Below, in pieces: positions 31,517-39,728 of a stretch of DNA of 64,000 bases. This DNA is from Candidatus Binatia bacterium. Its GTDB lineage: Bacteria; Desulfobacterota; Binatia; UBA1149; CAITLU01. The position numbers and the translations under genes are program-made. Where the stretch lies: the NCBI GenBank assembly GCA_036493895.1, contig DASXOZ010000016.1, positions 1 to 64,000 of the forward strand, given 5' to 3'. Below the pieces are notes generated by a model. That model had not been told where the DNA came from. It saw only the letters and a list, made by a program, of their open reading frames with translations, and did not search any database. Every line of letters starts with the position of its first letter. Positions within the stretch are counted from its first letter, which is position 1.

Positions 31517-31864
31517 CGAAGCCTCCGTGTCTCGGACATTCGCGCGAGCCGACCTGCGGGCGCTCGCGTACCAGTATCCCGGGTCATCGAACACTCGTCA
31601 TCGCAGACGTCATCGCTGGCCGATCGCTTCGGATCCGGTGCTGCGATTCTCCATCGAACGCCGCCCGTCGGCGAGCGGACTTCTGGACGACGCCATCTGT
31701 GCCCGTCGGCGAGCGGTCGCCCCCCCCGTCTACGAGGACTGACCGATGAATCAGTCGCTGAAAGGGGTTGTTCGCTCCCCCGCCGCTTGTGTAGCTAGGG
31801 GCGACTTCGTATAGCTGCCCGCAGTTTCGAGCTGCATCGACGATCTCCTAAGAACGGAACATCC
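31517..31864. other. 348-bp intergenic stretch with a crotonase relic
   Basis: No complete gene is supported. The stretch is the divergent region between the GlsB-type gene and the lipoprotein operon, and it contains the 60-bp crotonase-like relic listed next. Confidence 0.4.
31683..31742 (+). pseudogene. Relic of a crotonase C terminus
   Basis: The frame reads LDDAICARRRAVAPPVYED and stops. The intact crotonase at 28762-29598 ends LDEAIRARRDGRPPVYED, so about 13 of 18 positions agree with a one-residue insertion. Nothing upstream in the frame resembles a crotonase. It is best explained as the 3' scar of a lost paralogue, about 2 kb from the living copy. Confidence 0.45.
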
Positions 31865-33244
31865 ATGGCCAACACATCCCGAAGTCGGCCCCGCTCCATT
31901 CTGCTTGGCTCCGCGATCCTTGCCGCCGCCTCGGGCTGCGGCGGAGGCGGTGGCGGCGGCGGGCTTCCCGCGACCAACCTGGCCTTCTCGGTCAACTGGG
32001 AGCAGAAAGCCGCGGTTTCCGCGTCCAGCGAGCAAGCCGGCGCCCCGGGCACCGAGAGCCAGTTCGCAACGCCGATCCCGCTATCCGTCAATGCGATTCG
32101 CTTCATCGTCACCCCCTCAACGGGGACGCAGTGCTGCATTGCCGTGCTGCGCGACAGCCAGGCTTTCATCGACCGTCACATTCTTCTTACGGGAATCGCC
32201 GACGGCCAGGCCGAGCTCGAGGTCAACGGGTTCCCGACCGACTTCGCGCCGGCGCGCGGCGTCGCAGCGACGTGCGCGACGCTGCCTCCGGGGCAGGGCT
32301 CGCCGTGCTCGGGCCCGCAGAACACCCTGCCCAGCTTCGGTAGCGACGCGATCCCGGTCGACGTCGTTCCCGGCCAGCAGAACGTGGTCAACGTCGACGT
32401 GCACTCGCTGCCTTTCCTGCTGGACCTGAATCCTCCCGACGCAGGAACGGCCGACGGCGTGCGTCCTCACGTGCGGTTCACGGTCGTCGATGCCGTGCAC
32501 GACGTCAACGCCGACAGCATCGACGTGCAGCTCAGCGACCCGCCGGTTACCGCGGCCGCAGACATCCTCTCCGCATTGCACTGTGCCGACAACGATCCGC
32601 AGCTTCCTGAATGCAGCAGCGGCGGGGCCCTGGATGTGCGCGGGCTGAAGATTCTCTCGCAGTCGCCGAGCGACCTCCCGCCGGGCACCGCCAACCTGAC
32701 GATCCGCGCGACCAATACGGGCTCGCCGACGCAGAGCATGGAGTCGGACACGACCTTCACCGTGCCCGGAGGCGAGACCACGACGACGACAGCCACCTCG
32801 ACCACGTCCACTTCGTCGACGACGACTTCCACCGGCGAGACGACGACCACGACGCTGCTGCCGCCGCAGACGTTCTGCCTCAAATACTCGGTCAGCAACG
32901 CGGTCGACCTCGTCGGCATCTCGTGGACGACGTCCTACGGCACCACGGGCGGCGACTTCATCGGAACGGGCGAGAACGTCGCGTGCACCAAGCTCCTCAG
33001 CACCAATCCCGACGAGACTCTCGCGACGTTCAACGACGATGACGCCAATGACGAGCTGCACGCGGCGATCGTCAGCGCGCAGACCTTCAGCGGACCGGTG
33101 GACCTGGCGCTGTGCCGCTTCCAGCAGTCGCCGCCGCTGGTGCTCGCGAACCTGATCGTGCAGGTCACCGAGGCGACTGCGCCCGACCTGTCTGCGGCCG
33201 ATGCGACCGTCGTCATCGAGGAAATCCAATGCCCAGCACAGTGA
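31865..33244 (+). CDS. Secreted lipoprotein with Thr-rich linker
   Basis: The signal peptide ends in a lipobox-like AAASGC followed by eight glycines, which predicts a lipid-anchored protein with a flexible tether. The middle (residues 40-300) is beta-rich with Cys pairs. Residues 301-335 are almost pure Thr/Ser (TTTTATSTTSTSSTTTSTG), and a second compact domain follows (FCLKYSVSNAVDLVGISW). No known family is recognised. ATG 31865 starts the operon; the TPR-barrel gene starts inside its last codons and FecR follows. The neighbourhood suggests a surface-exposed protein exported or displayed with the help of the barrel. Confidence 0.8.
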   Translation: MANTSRSRPRSILLGSAILAAASGCGGGGGGGGLPATNLAFSVNWEQKAAVSASSEQAGAPGTESQFATPIPLSVNAIRFIVTPSTGTQCCIAVLRDSQAFIDRHILLTGIADGQAELEVNGFPTDFAPARGVAATCATLPPGQGSPCSGPQNTLPSFGSDAIPVDVVPGQQNVVNVDVHSLPFLLDLNPPDAGTADGVRPHVRFTVVDAVHDVNADSIDVQLSDPPVTAAADILSALHCADNDPQLPECSSGGALDVRGLKILSQSPSDLPPGTANLTIRATNTGSPTQSMESDTTFTVPGGETTTTTATSTTSTSSTTTSTGETTTTTLLPPQTFCLKYSVSNAVDLVGISWTTSYGTTGGDFIGTGENVACTKLLSTNPDETLATFNDDDANDELHAAIVSAQTFSGPVDLALCRFQQSPPLVLANLIVQVTEATAPDLSAADATVVIEEIQCPAQ

Positions 33245-34827
33245 TGCGACGCAGTCCCCGCCGTCCCGTCCTTCGCTGGCAGGCGCCTGCCCGTCGCGGC
33301 CTTGCGTGCGCCGTGCTTGCGCTTGCCGTCGCTGCGCCGTCGTTCGCATCCGAGAAGGGCAACGCAGAGCGCCTCTACACGCGCGGCCTCGCCGAGATGC
33401 ACGCGGGGCACGACGCCGCCGCACTCGCGCTGTTCCAGCAGGCCGTCACTGCCGATCCGAAGGACGTTCACGCGCTCTACTACCGCGCTCTCGGTTACGG
33501 GCACGCGGGTCAGTACAAGGAAGCAGCCGCCGACCTGAAGATCGTCGTCGCGGCCGGCGATCCGACGATCTACCGCGACACTCTCGAGCTGGGCTACGCC
33601 GAATACCGGCTCAACCATTTCGACGACGCCGCCGCTGCGCTGCAGTCCGCGGTCCAGCGGCCGCGCGCCGCGGGCGAAGCGACGCTGCTGCTCGGCATCG
33701 TCGAGATCCGCCGCGGCAACTACGCCGTCGCGCGCGCGAACCTGGCCAAAGTCGAAGCGCTCGATGCCTCGCTGGCCTTGCAGGCGCGCTACTACCAGGG
33801 CCTGGCGGCGTACCGCGCCGGCGACGAAGGCACGGCGGTCGCCGAGTTCACGTGGGTAAGCCAGCAGCCGGGCGGCGGGCCTTTTCCCCACGAAGCGTCC
33901 GCGTTCCTCGATGCGATGCGCCAGAACGGGGCCAAGCGCTACCGTCTCTACGCTGGTGTCGCGCTCGAGTACGACAGCAACGTCCAGCTGGCCCCGGACA
34001 GCGACAGCCTCTCGCACGGCGTCTACGGGATCAGCAACAAGGACGACGGGCGCACGGTGTTCACCGCAGGCGGAAAGTACTCGCTGCTGTCGACGCCGTC
34101 ATGGAACGTCGCGATCGGCTACGACTTCCTGCAGAGCCTGCACTTCGACCTCGACTCGTTCGACGTCCAGAGCCACCAGGCCAGCGTCGAGACGTCGTGG
34201 GTGCGCGGGCCCCTGACCCTCGGCATGGCGGGCGCGTTCGACTACGACATGCTCGACGAGAAGAGCCTCGACGTCGGCGGCTACTTGCTGCCGTGGGCGC
34301 GCTGGGACGAGGGTGCTTTCGGCCACACCGAGGTTTACTACCGGCTGCGGCACCGCAACTTCGTCGAGCAGCCATACAGTCCGGTGCGCGACTCGCTCAA
34401 CAACGCAACCGGCATTCGCCAGTACTTCTCGCTCGGCATGCCCACCCGCAACATCGTGATCGGCTACCGCTTCGACTCCGACGAGGCCGATCACGGGTCG
34501 GCCACTGCGGCGCTGAACGGCCACCAATACGACTACCACGGCGACCAGTTCGAAGGCGGCGTGCAGTGGGACTTCGGCCACGACTGGTTCGCGGACGCAG
34601 TCTACGCGTACAAGCTCGAGAACTACGCACACGCCAGCGGCTTCGTTTCGCTGACCGGCGACAGCCGCGACGACGACCGCCACACGGTGATCGCACGCGT
34701 CGAGAAGAGACTGAACGAGTACCTGTGGCTCAACGCGTCGTACATCTTCCGGTTCAACTCGTCCGACGAGAATTCGTTCCAGTACACGCGCCACATCACG
34801 TCGCTCGGACTGGAGGCGAGGTACTGA
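33229..34827 (+). CDS. TPR plus outer-membrane beta-barrel protein
   Basis: The 532-residue protein has a signal peptide (CAVLALAVAAPSFAS), about 190 residues of TPR repeats (AERLYTRGLAEMHAGHDAAA; VHALYYRALGYGHAGQYKEA) and a C-terminal half of alternating beta-strands. Strands such as YRLYAGVALEYDSNVQL end with the aromatic-terminated TSLGLEARY. The layout resembles Slam-type or other TPR-porin export proteins. GAGGAAA lies seven bases before ATG 33229; ATG 33244, which overlaps the upstream stop, is the alternative. It is sandwiched between a lipoprotein and a FecR protein, so it may export or assemble that lipoprotein. This is inference. Confidence 0.82.
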   Translation: MPSTVMRRSPRRPVLRWQAPARRGLACAVLALAVAAPSFASEKGNAERLYTRGLAEMHAGHDAAALALFQQAVTADPKDVHALYYRALGYGHAGQYKEAAADLKIVVAAGDPTIYRDTLELGYAEYRLNHFDDAAAALQSAVQRPRAAGEATLLLGIVEIRRGNYAVARANLAKVEALDASLALQARYYQGLAAYRAGDEGTAVAEFTWVSQQPGGGPFPHEASAFLDAMRQNGAKRYRLYAGVALEYDSNVQLAPDSDSLSHGVYGISNKDDGRTVFTAGGKYSLLSTPSWNVAIGYDFLQSLHFDLDSFDVQSHQASVETSWVRGPLTLGMAGAFDYDMLDEKSLDVGGYLLPWARWDEGAFGHTEVYYRLRHRNFVEQPYSPVRDSLNNATGIRQYFSLGMPTRNIVIGYRFDSDEADHGSATAALNGHQYDYHGDQFEGGVQWDFGHDWFADAVYAYKLENYAHASGFVSLTGDSRDDDRHTVIARVEKRLNEYLWLNASYIFRFNSSDENSFQYTRHITSLGLEARY

Positions 34828-34828
34828 G

Positions 34829-35734
34829 ATGCTGCGAAAGGCACTGACAACCCTGCTTGTCGCGGGCCTGGCGCTGGCGGCGGCAGTGGCCGACGCCGCG
34901 GACGCAGGCAAGATCGTCACGCTCGAGGGAACCGTCGAGATCGGCCACGGCGGCGCATTCGCGAAGGCCGGCGTCGAAAGTGTCGTCGAAACGGGCGACA
35001 CGATTCGCACCGGCACTCCGGGCCGCGCCCGCGTGCTCTTCATCGACGACTCCGTGTTGAACATCGCCGACGGATCGACCCTCGTCGTCGACGAAACGGT
35101 GTTCGATCCGAACAAGGGAAGCGCGACGACGCTGCTGCACCTGCTCGGCGGCAAGGTGCGTGCGCTGGTCAGCGACTACTACTCGGGCGCGCAGGCGTCC
35201 TACAAGATCGAGACGACCACGGCGGTGGCCGGCGTGCGCGGCACCGAGTTCGTCGTCGCGTACAATACCAAGAACCAGCTGAGCGAAGTGCTCGGACTCG
35301 GCGGCACTGTCGAGGTGCACAGCCCGCGCGACCTCAAGAATCACGGCGTCCTGGTGCACGACCATCAGCTGACCGAAGTGGCCAAGGGAAAGTTCCCGAC
35401 GCCTCCGCGCCAGATCACGAGCGACGACGACGATTACAGACGCCTGATGCAGGGCCTCTCGCTGCCTGGCGCCGGCGATCCGGAATCGCTGATCCTCAAC
35501 GACCCGACGATCGGCGGCAAGGAAGTCCCGCTGACCGATACGCCCGAAGGAAACGGCCCGATCACGGCCGGAGGGCTGCCGACCGGACCGGCCGGCGAAA
35601 ACCCCGGCGGCACGTTCGGGCCGGGAGCTCCCGATCCGGATCTTCCGCCCGATGTTCCCGCCAAGACCGGTGGCGACGTGCTCGGCCAGCCTCAGCCCGT
35701 GCTGAACGCGACCGGGATCGACGTGCATTTCTAA
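34829..35734 (+). CDS. FecR-domain secreted protein
   Basis: After a signal peptide (ALTTLLVAGLALAAAVADA) the FecR domain shows ESVVETGDTIRTGTPGRARV, DDSVLNIADGSTLVVDET and TTTAVAGVRGTEFVVAY. In gammaproteobacteria FecR signals to a sigma factor, but stand-alone secreted FecR proteins like this one are common beside CHASE2 cyclases and TPR-barrels. The last 80 residues are Pro/Gly-rich (GGLPTGPAGENPGGTFGPG), probably a disordered tail. ATG 34829 follows the barrel stop by one base, so translation is coupled. No anti-sigma or sigma gene is present. Confidence 0.88.
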   Translation: MLRKALTTLLVAGLALAAAVADAADAGKIVTLEGTVEIGHGGAFAKAGVESVVETGDTIRTGTPGRARVLFIDDSVLNIADGSTLVVDETVFDPNKGSATTLLHLLGGKVRALVSDYYSGAQASYKIETTTAVAGVRGTEFVVAYNTKNQLSEVLGLGGTVEVHSPRDLKNHGVLVHDHQLTEVAKGKFPTPPRQITSDDDDYRRLMQGLSLPGAGDPESLILNDPTIGGKEVPLTDTPEGNGPITAGGLPTGPAGENPGGTFGPGAPDPDLPPDVPAKTGGDVLGQPQPVLNATGIDVHF

Positions 35735-35766
35735 CGGAACCGGGGACGGCAGCAGGCGCGTGCGCT

Positions 35767-35834
35767 GGTGCCTGACCCCATTCCGCTGGTGCCTGACCCT
35801 ATTCCGCTGGTGCCTGACCCCATTACACCAATGG
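35767..35834. repeat. GGTGCCTGACCCC-family tandem array, locus 5
   Basis: GGTGCC starts at 35767, 35788 and 35809, an exact 21-bp period, with units GGTGCCTGACCCCATTCCGCT. The middle unit again has CCCTATT. It fills the gap between the convergent stops of FecR and the adenylate cyclase. Confidence 0.85.
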
Positions 35835-35852
35835 CATAGTGCCGGGCCCTGG

Positions 35853-38048
35853 CTACTTCGTTTCCATTACCGTTACGCCGGCCCAGTCGGCGGGGGGTGG
35901 GTCGGATGCGAAGATGCGGCAGCGTTTGACGTAGAGGTTGCTCGGGCCGTCGCCGGGATACGCTTCGAGCAGCGCCATGAATGCCGCTTCGGCGCGCGCC
36001 CATTCGCGTTTGCGGAACAGCCCGAGCGCGGTCGCGAAGTGCGTGACGAGGTCGCTCGTGCTTGCGGCGTCGGCCGCGCGTCCGACCAATTCGAAAATCC
36101 GGACCGGCAGTGCCTTGCCCTTGACGGCGACGACGTCGAGCTCGCGCGTCACGAACGCATCGCCGGCCTGCTCGCACACCGCCTCGCTCACGAGCAGACT
36201 CACGCCGTACGTCTTGGTCAGCCCCTCCAGGCGCGAACCGAGGTTCACGTTGTCGCCGATCACGGTGTAGCTCAGGTGGGAAGCCGAGCCCATGTTGCCC
36301 GAGACCATGTCGCCCGTGTGGATGCCGATGCCGGCTTCGATGCGCGGCCATCCGCGCGACGTCCATTCTTCGCTGCGCTGGCGAAGGCGCGTGCTCATGT
36401 CGAGAGCCGCCGCGCACGCGCGCATCGCGTGGTCGGTGCATTCCACCGGCGCGCCCCACACCGCCATGATCGCGTCGCCGATGTACTTGTCGAGAGTTCC
36501 TTCGTGCTCGAATACGATCCCCGTCATCTCCCCGAGATAGACGTTGAGGATCTCGACGAGCGTCTCCGGCTCCAGTCCTTCGGAGATCGACGTGAACCCG
36601 CGGATGTCGGAGAACAGCACGGTAAGGCACCTGCGCGTTCCGCCGAGCGCGAGCAGGTCGGGATTTTCGCTGACCATGCGCGCCAGCTCGGGGTTGAGGT
36701 AGCGGCTGAACGCTTCGCGGGTGCGGCGTTTCTCGCGCTCGACGGTGACGAAGTGGTGCAGGCTGATCGTCATGTAGACGAGCGCGATCGCGACCAGCGG
36801 ATAGACGATGCCGAGCGGCACTCCCTCGGCGAGAAACAGCCACTGGCTCAGCCCGAGGTAGCCGACGACCAGCGACAGCGCGACCAGCGCCGCCGCGACG
36901 CCCTGCACGCGCGCCAGCGCCGCGCCGAGGACGAGCACGCTCGCGAGGATCGCGCCGATCTCGACGAGCACGATCCAGCGCGGCTGGCTCAGAAGATCGT
37001 CGCGCAGCACGTTGTCGATGACCGTCGCGTGCAGCTCGACGCCGGGGTAGATGCCGTCGAAAGGCGTGGCCCGTATGTCGGCGACGGCAGTGGCAGTGAC
37101 GCCGACGATGACGGCTTTGCCGAGCAAGGTGGCGGGATCGGCGCGGCCGGCCAGCAGGTCCGCGGCAGACACGCGGCGAAACGTCCCGCCCGGGCCGCGG
37201 AAGTTGAGCAACATCTGGCCGTCCTCGCGAACGGGAATCTCGTGGGGGCCGAGGCGCACATCGGCGGCCTCGAGCGACACGATCCGAAGGCGCGCCTGCC
37301 AGTCGGGGTGCACGACCTGCAGCATCGACAGCGACAGCGGCAGCGCCATGCGGTCGCCGTAGCTCATGACCGCAGGCACGCGGCGGTAATACCCGTCGGG
37401 GTCAGGTTCGGAGTTGAAGAAGCCGTTCGATTTCGCTGCAGCGGCGATTGCCGGGATGTTCGTGACAGCCGTCTTCGCCGCGAGGATCTTGGTTTCTCCG
37501 CTCTCTCCCGCCTCGGACTGCACGGCAGCATACGAGGCGACGGCGACATTGCTGCCGCCGCTGTGGCTCCCGCCGCGATCGAAGAAATAGCCGAGCACGA
37601 CGTTGCCGGATTTGGCGATGGAATCGGCGAGCGCGCGGTCGTCGGGGCTGCCGTCGGCAAGAGCCCGCGAGACTTCGGCCAGCGCCTGGTCGCCGACGCG
37701 ACCTTTGAGGGACGTCAGGTCGGGAGCCGCCGTCGCTTCCGACTGCACGATGTCGAACCCGACCACCGACGGGCCGCCCTCCTCGATCTTGTCGAGCAGG
37801 CGCGCGAGCGTCGCCCTGGGCCAGGGCCAGCGGCCGATCTCGGCGATGCTCGCGTCGTCGACCGCAACGATGACTGCCTCGGGTGAGCCGGGCTGGCGGC
37901 CGCGCGCCAGCAGGCGAAGGTCGATGGCCCGGGCATCGAGAAGGGCCAGCGGCGCAATGCCGATGAAACGGAGGACCGCCAGCACCACCCCGAGCAGAGC
38001 TGCGATCGTCATCGGGGAGAGCCGGGCGGCCAGGCGCAGGCGAGGCAT
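35853..38048 (-). CDS. CHASE2-domain adenylate/guanylate cyclase
   Basis: The 731-residue protein starts with a membrane helix (TIAALLGVVLAVLRFIGIAPL), then an extracytoplasmic CHASE2 sensor (about 30-350; AVIVAVDDASIAEIGRWPW, VVGFDIVQSE, KAVIVGVTATAVAD). Three membrane helices follow, then a class III cyclase domain (TVLFSDIRGFTSISEGLEPE with the metal Asp; YIGDAIMAVWGAP; SYTVIGDNVNLGSRLEG). It should make cAMP or cGMP in response to a periplasmic cue. CHASE2 cyclases are often neighbours of FecR and TPR-barrel genes; here the FecR operon is convergent, not co-directional. ATG 38048 begins the first helix. Confidence 0.92.
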   Translation of the reverse strand: MPRLRLAARLSPMTIAALLGVVLAVLRFIGIAPLALLDARAIDLRLLARGRQPGSPEAVIVAVDDASIAEIGRWPWPRATLARLLDKIEEGGPSVVGFDIVQSEATAAPDLTSLKGRVGDQALAEVSRALADGSPDDRALADSIAKSGNVVLGYFFDRGGSHSGGSNVAVASYAAVQSEAGESGETKILAAKTAVTNIPAIAAAAKSNGFFNSEPDPDGYYRRVPAVMSYGDRMALPLSLSMLQVVHPDWQARLRIVSLEAADVRLGPHEIPVREDGQMLLNFRGPGGTFRRVSAADLLAGRADPATLLGKAVIVGVTATAVADIRATPFDGIYPGVELHATVIDNVLRDDLLSQPRWIVLVEIGAILASVLVLGAALARVQGVAAALVALSLVVGYLGLSQWLFLAEGVPLGIVYPLVAIALVYMTISLHHFVTVEREKRRTREAFSRYLNPELARMVSENPDLLALGGTRRCLTVLFSDIRGFTSISEGLEPETLVEILNVYLGEMTGIVFEHEGTLDKYIGDAIMAVWGAPVECTDHAMRACAAALDMSTRLRQRSEEWTSRGWPRIEAGIGIHTGDMVSGNMGSASHLSYTVIGDNVNLGSRLEGLTKTYGVSLLVSEAVCEQAGDAFVTRELDVVAVKGKALPVRIFELVGRAADAASTSDLVTHFATALGLFRKREWARAEAAFMALLEAYPGDGPSNLYVKRCRIFASDPPPADWAGVTVMETK

Positions 38049-38335
38049 CGACGCGCAGTTTAGCAGGTTGCGGCGTGCGGGCCGACGGCAGGGGTTTTTC
38101 CGCAGCCTGCCAGCAGGGGCCCGGTGCCGCGTCCATCGTCGCTCCAGCCGTGCGCACGGCTCGTGTCTCGCACACCGTCCGGCCTTCGCGGCCGCGCACG
38201 GGAAAAGAGGCGGATGCTTTCTTTCGACGGCTGTCGCAGCAATCAGGACCAGCGAACGTTTGACGTGGCTGCGGGGCACGAGGCAAGGTGTCGGCCTCGC
38301 GCCTGCGGGATGGTCGCGGCACGGGAGGGCGCTGG

Positions 38336-39718
38336 ATGTTCAATGGCTCGGCACGGGTGTGGTTTGGCAGGATCGCGGCGACCGGCTGCGCTCTGGGCCT
38401 GGTGTGTACGGCAACTGTCGCAGCGGCCAAGGCGGTGACGCTCGGTCGTACCGAGACGAACACCGACTACGTGTCGGCGGGAATCGGGGGCATCGGGAGC
38501 GGGCCGGGAACGCTCACGATCACCGGCGTCACGGGGCCTGTCCACAAGGCATTTCTTTACTGGCACGGCATCAACACGAGCTCGGCCGACGCGGTCTACG
38601 ACAACGCGACGATCACGTTCGCCAACACCCAGGTTACCGGTGTCAGCCTCGGTGATTCCGAGACCAACTGCTGGGGGCCGGGCAGCAGTCGCGCGTTCTT
38701 CGCCGACGTGACGAGCCTGGTGACCGGGAACGGGGCTTACGGGATCTCGGGCCTCGACGCAGGGACCGGCCACAACGGCAACGGCGCCTCGCTGATCGTG
38801 CTGTTCGACGATGGCAACAGCACCAACAACCACGATCTCGTGTTCTTCGAAGGCAACGATTCGGACTACGTGCAGAACGGCTTTCCTGGCGAGGTCAATG
38901 GCTGGGCGGCGACGCTCGACAACATCAATTACACCGGCGGCACGGTGGTGGCCCAGTTCCACGTCAGCGACGGACAGTCCTTCACCGACGATTCGGTGAC
39001 GTTCGCGGGTCCTGTGAACAGCCTGACGATCGACGACACCACTTCGCTGTGGGACGGCAACTCCGTCCCGAACGCAGGCTTCAGCCGCGCGGGCACGGAC
39101 AGTCTCTGGGACATCCACACGTTCGACATCACCGGAGCCTTCGCGGCGCCGGGCGTGCAGAGCCTCTCGCTCACGGGAATGTTGAACACGGGAGACTGCC
39201 ACAGCCTCGTCGTGCTGATGCTCGACCTGAAGGCCGGCTCGGCGCCCTGCGGCAACGGCCGCCTCGACCCCGGTGAGGAGTGCGACTTCGCAGGCTCGGC
39301 CGATGCCGACTGCCCCGGCGTCGAAACCTGCCTGCACGACTGCACCTGCGGCTGCACCAACCCGTTCCAGTGCAACGACGGCAGCGGCTGCACGTCGGAC
39401 TCCTGCAACGTCGAGCTCGGCCGCTGCGAGCACAAGCCGGCCTGCGCGAGCGCTCCCGGATGCAGCGACACCTGCGACGAGGACGCCGCGTCCTGCCGTA
39501 CGTGCGGGCACCCGTACAGCAACACGCGCTGCGTGGTCAACGCCGTCTTCATCCTGCAATCGTCGGTCGACCTGCGTTCCTGCGAGCTCTGCACCTGCGA
39601 CGTCGACTCGAGCCACACGATCACGGCGACGGACGCCCTGATGGTACTGCGCAGCTGCACCGATCTTCCGACCAACCTGCAGTGCGCGCCGCCGACGACG
39701 ACCACGACCGTTCCCTAG
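38336..39718 (+). CDS. Secreted protein with Cys-rich dockerin-like C-terminal module
   Basis: A signal peptide (AATGCALGLVCTATVAAAKA) precedes a beta-rich domain of about 270 residues (FLYWHGINTSSADAVYDNAT; FFEGNDSDY) similar in look to DUF3344-type domains of surface proteins. A DUF4215-like unit (CGNGRLDPGEECD) follows. The end is a Cys-rich module: TCGHPYSNTRCVVNAVFILQ, then CELCTCDVDSSHTITATDAL, a calcium-loop (dockerin-like) segment, and a Thr-rich tail PPTTTTTVP. The next gene has the same C-terminal module. ATG 38336 is chosen for the signal peptide; 38288 is in frame. An AGGAGG site for the next gene overlaps its stop. Confidence 0.8.
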   Translation: MFNGSARVWFGRIAATGCALGLVCTATVAAAKAVTLGRTETNTDYVSAGIGGIGSGPGTLTITGVTGPVHKAFLYWHGINTSSADAVYDNATITFANTQVTGVSLGDSETNCWGPGSSRAFFADVTSLVTGNGAYGISGLDAGTGHNGNGASLIVLFDDGNSTNNHDLVFFEGNDSDYVQNGFPGEVNGWAATLDNINYTGGTVVAQFHVSDGQSFTDDSVTFAGPVNSLTIDDTTSLWDGNSVPNAGFSRAGTDSLWDIHTFDITGAFAAPGVQSLSLTGMLNTGDCHSLVVLMLDLKAGSAPCGNGRLDPGEECDFAGSADADCPGVETCLHDCTCGCTNPFQCNDGSGCTSDSCNVELGRCEHKPACASAPGCSDTCDEDAASCRTCGHPYSNTRCVVNAVFILQSSVDLRSCELCTCDVDSSHTITATDALMVLRSCTDLPTNLQCAPPTTTTTVP

Positions 39719-39728
39719 GAGGGCCTTC

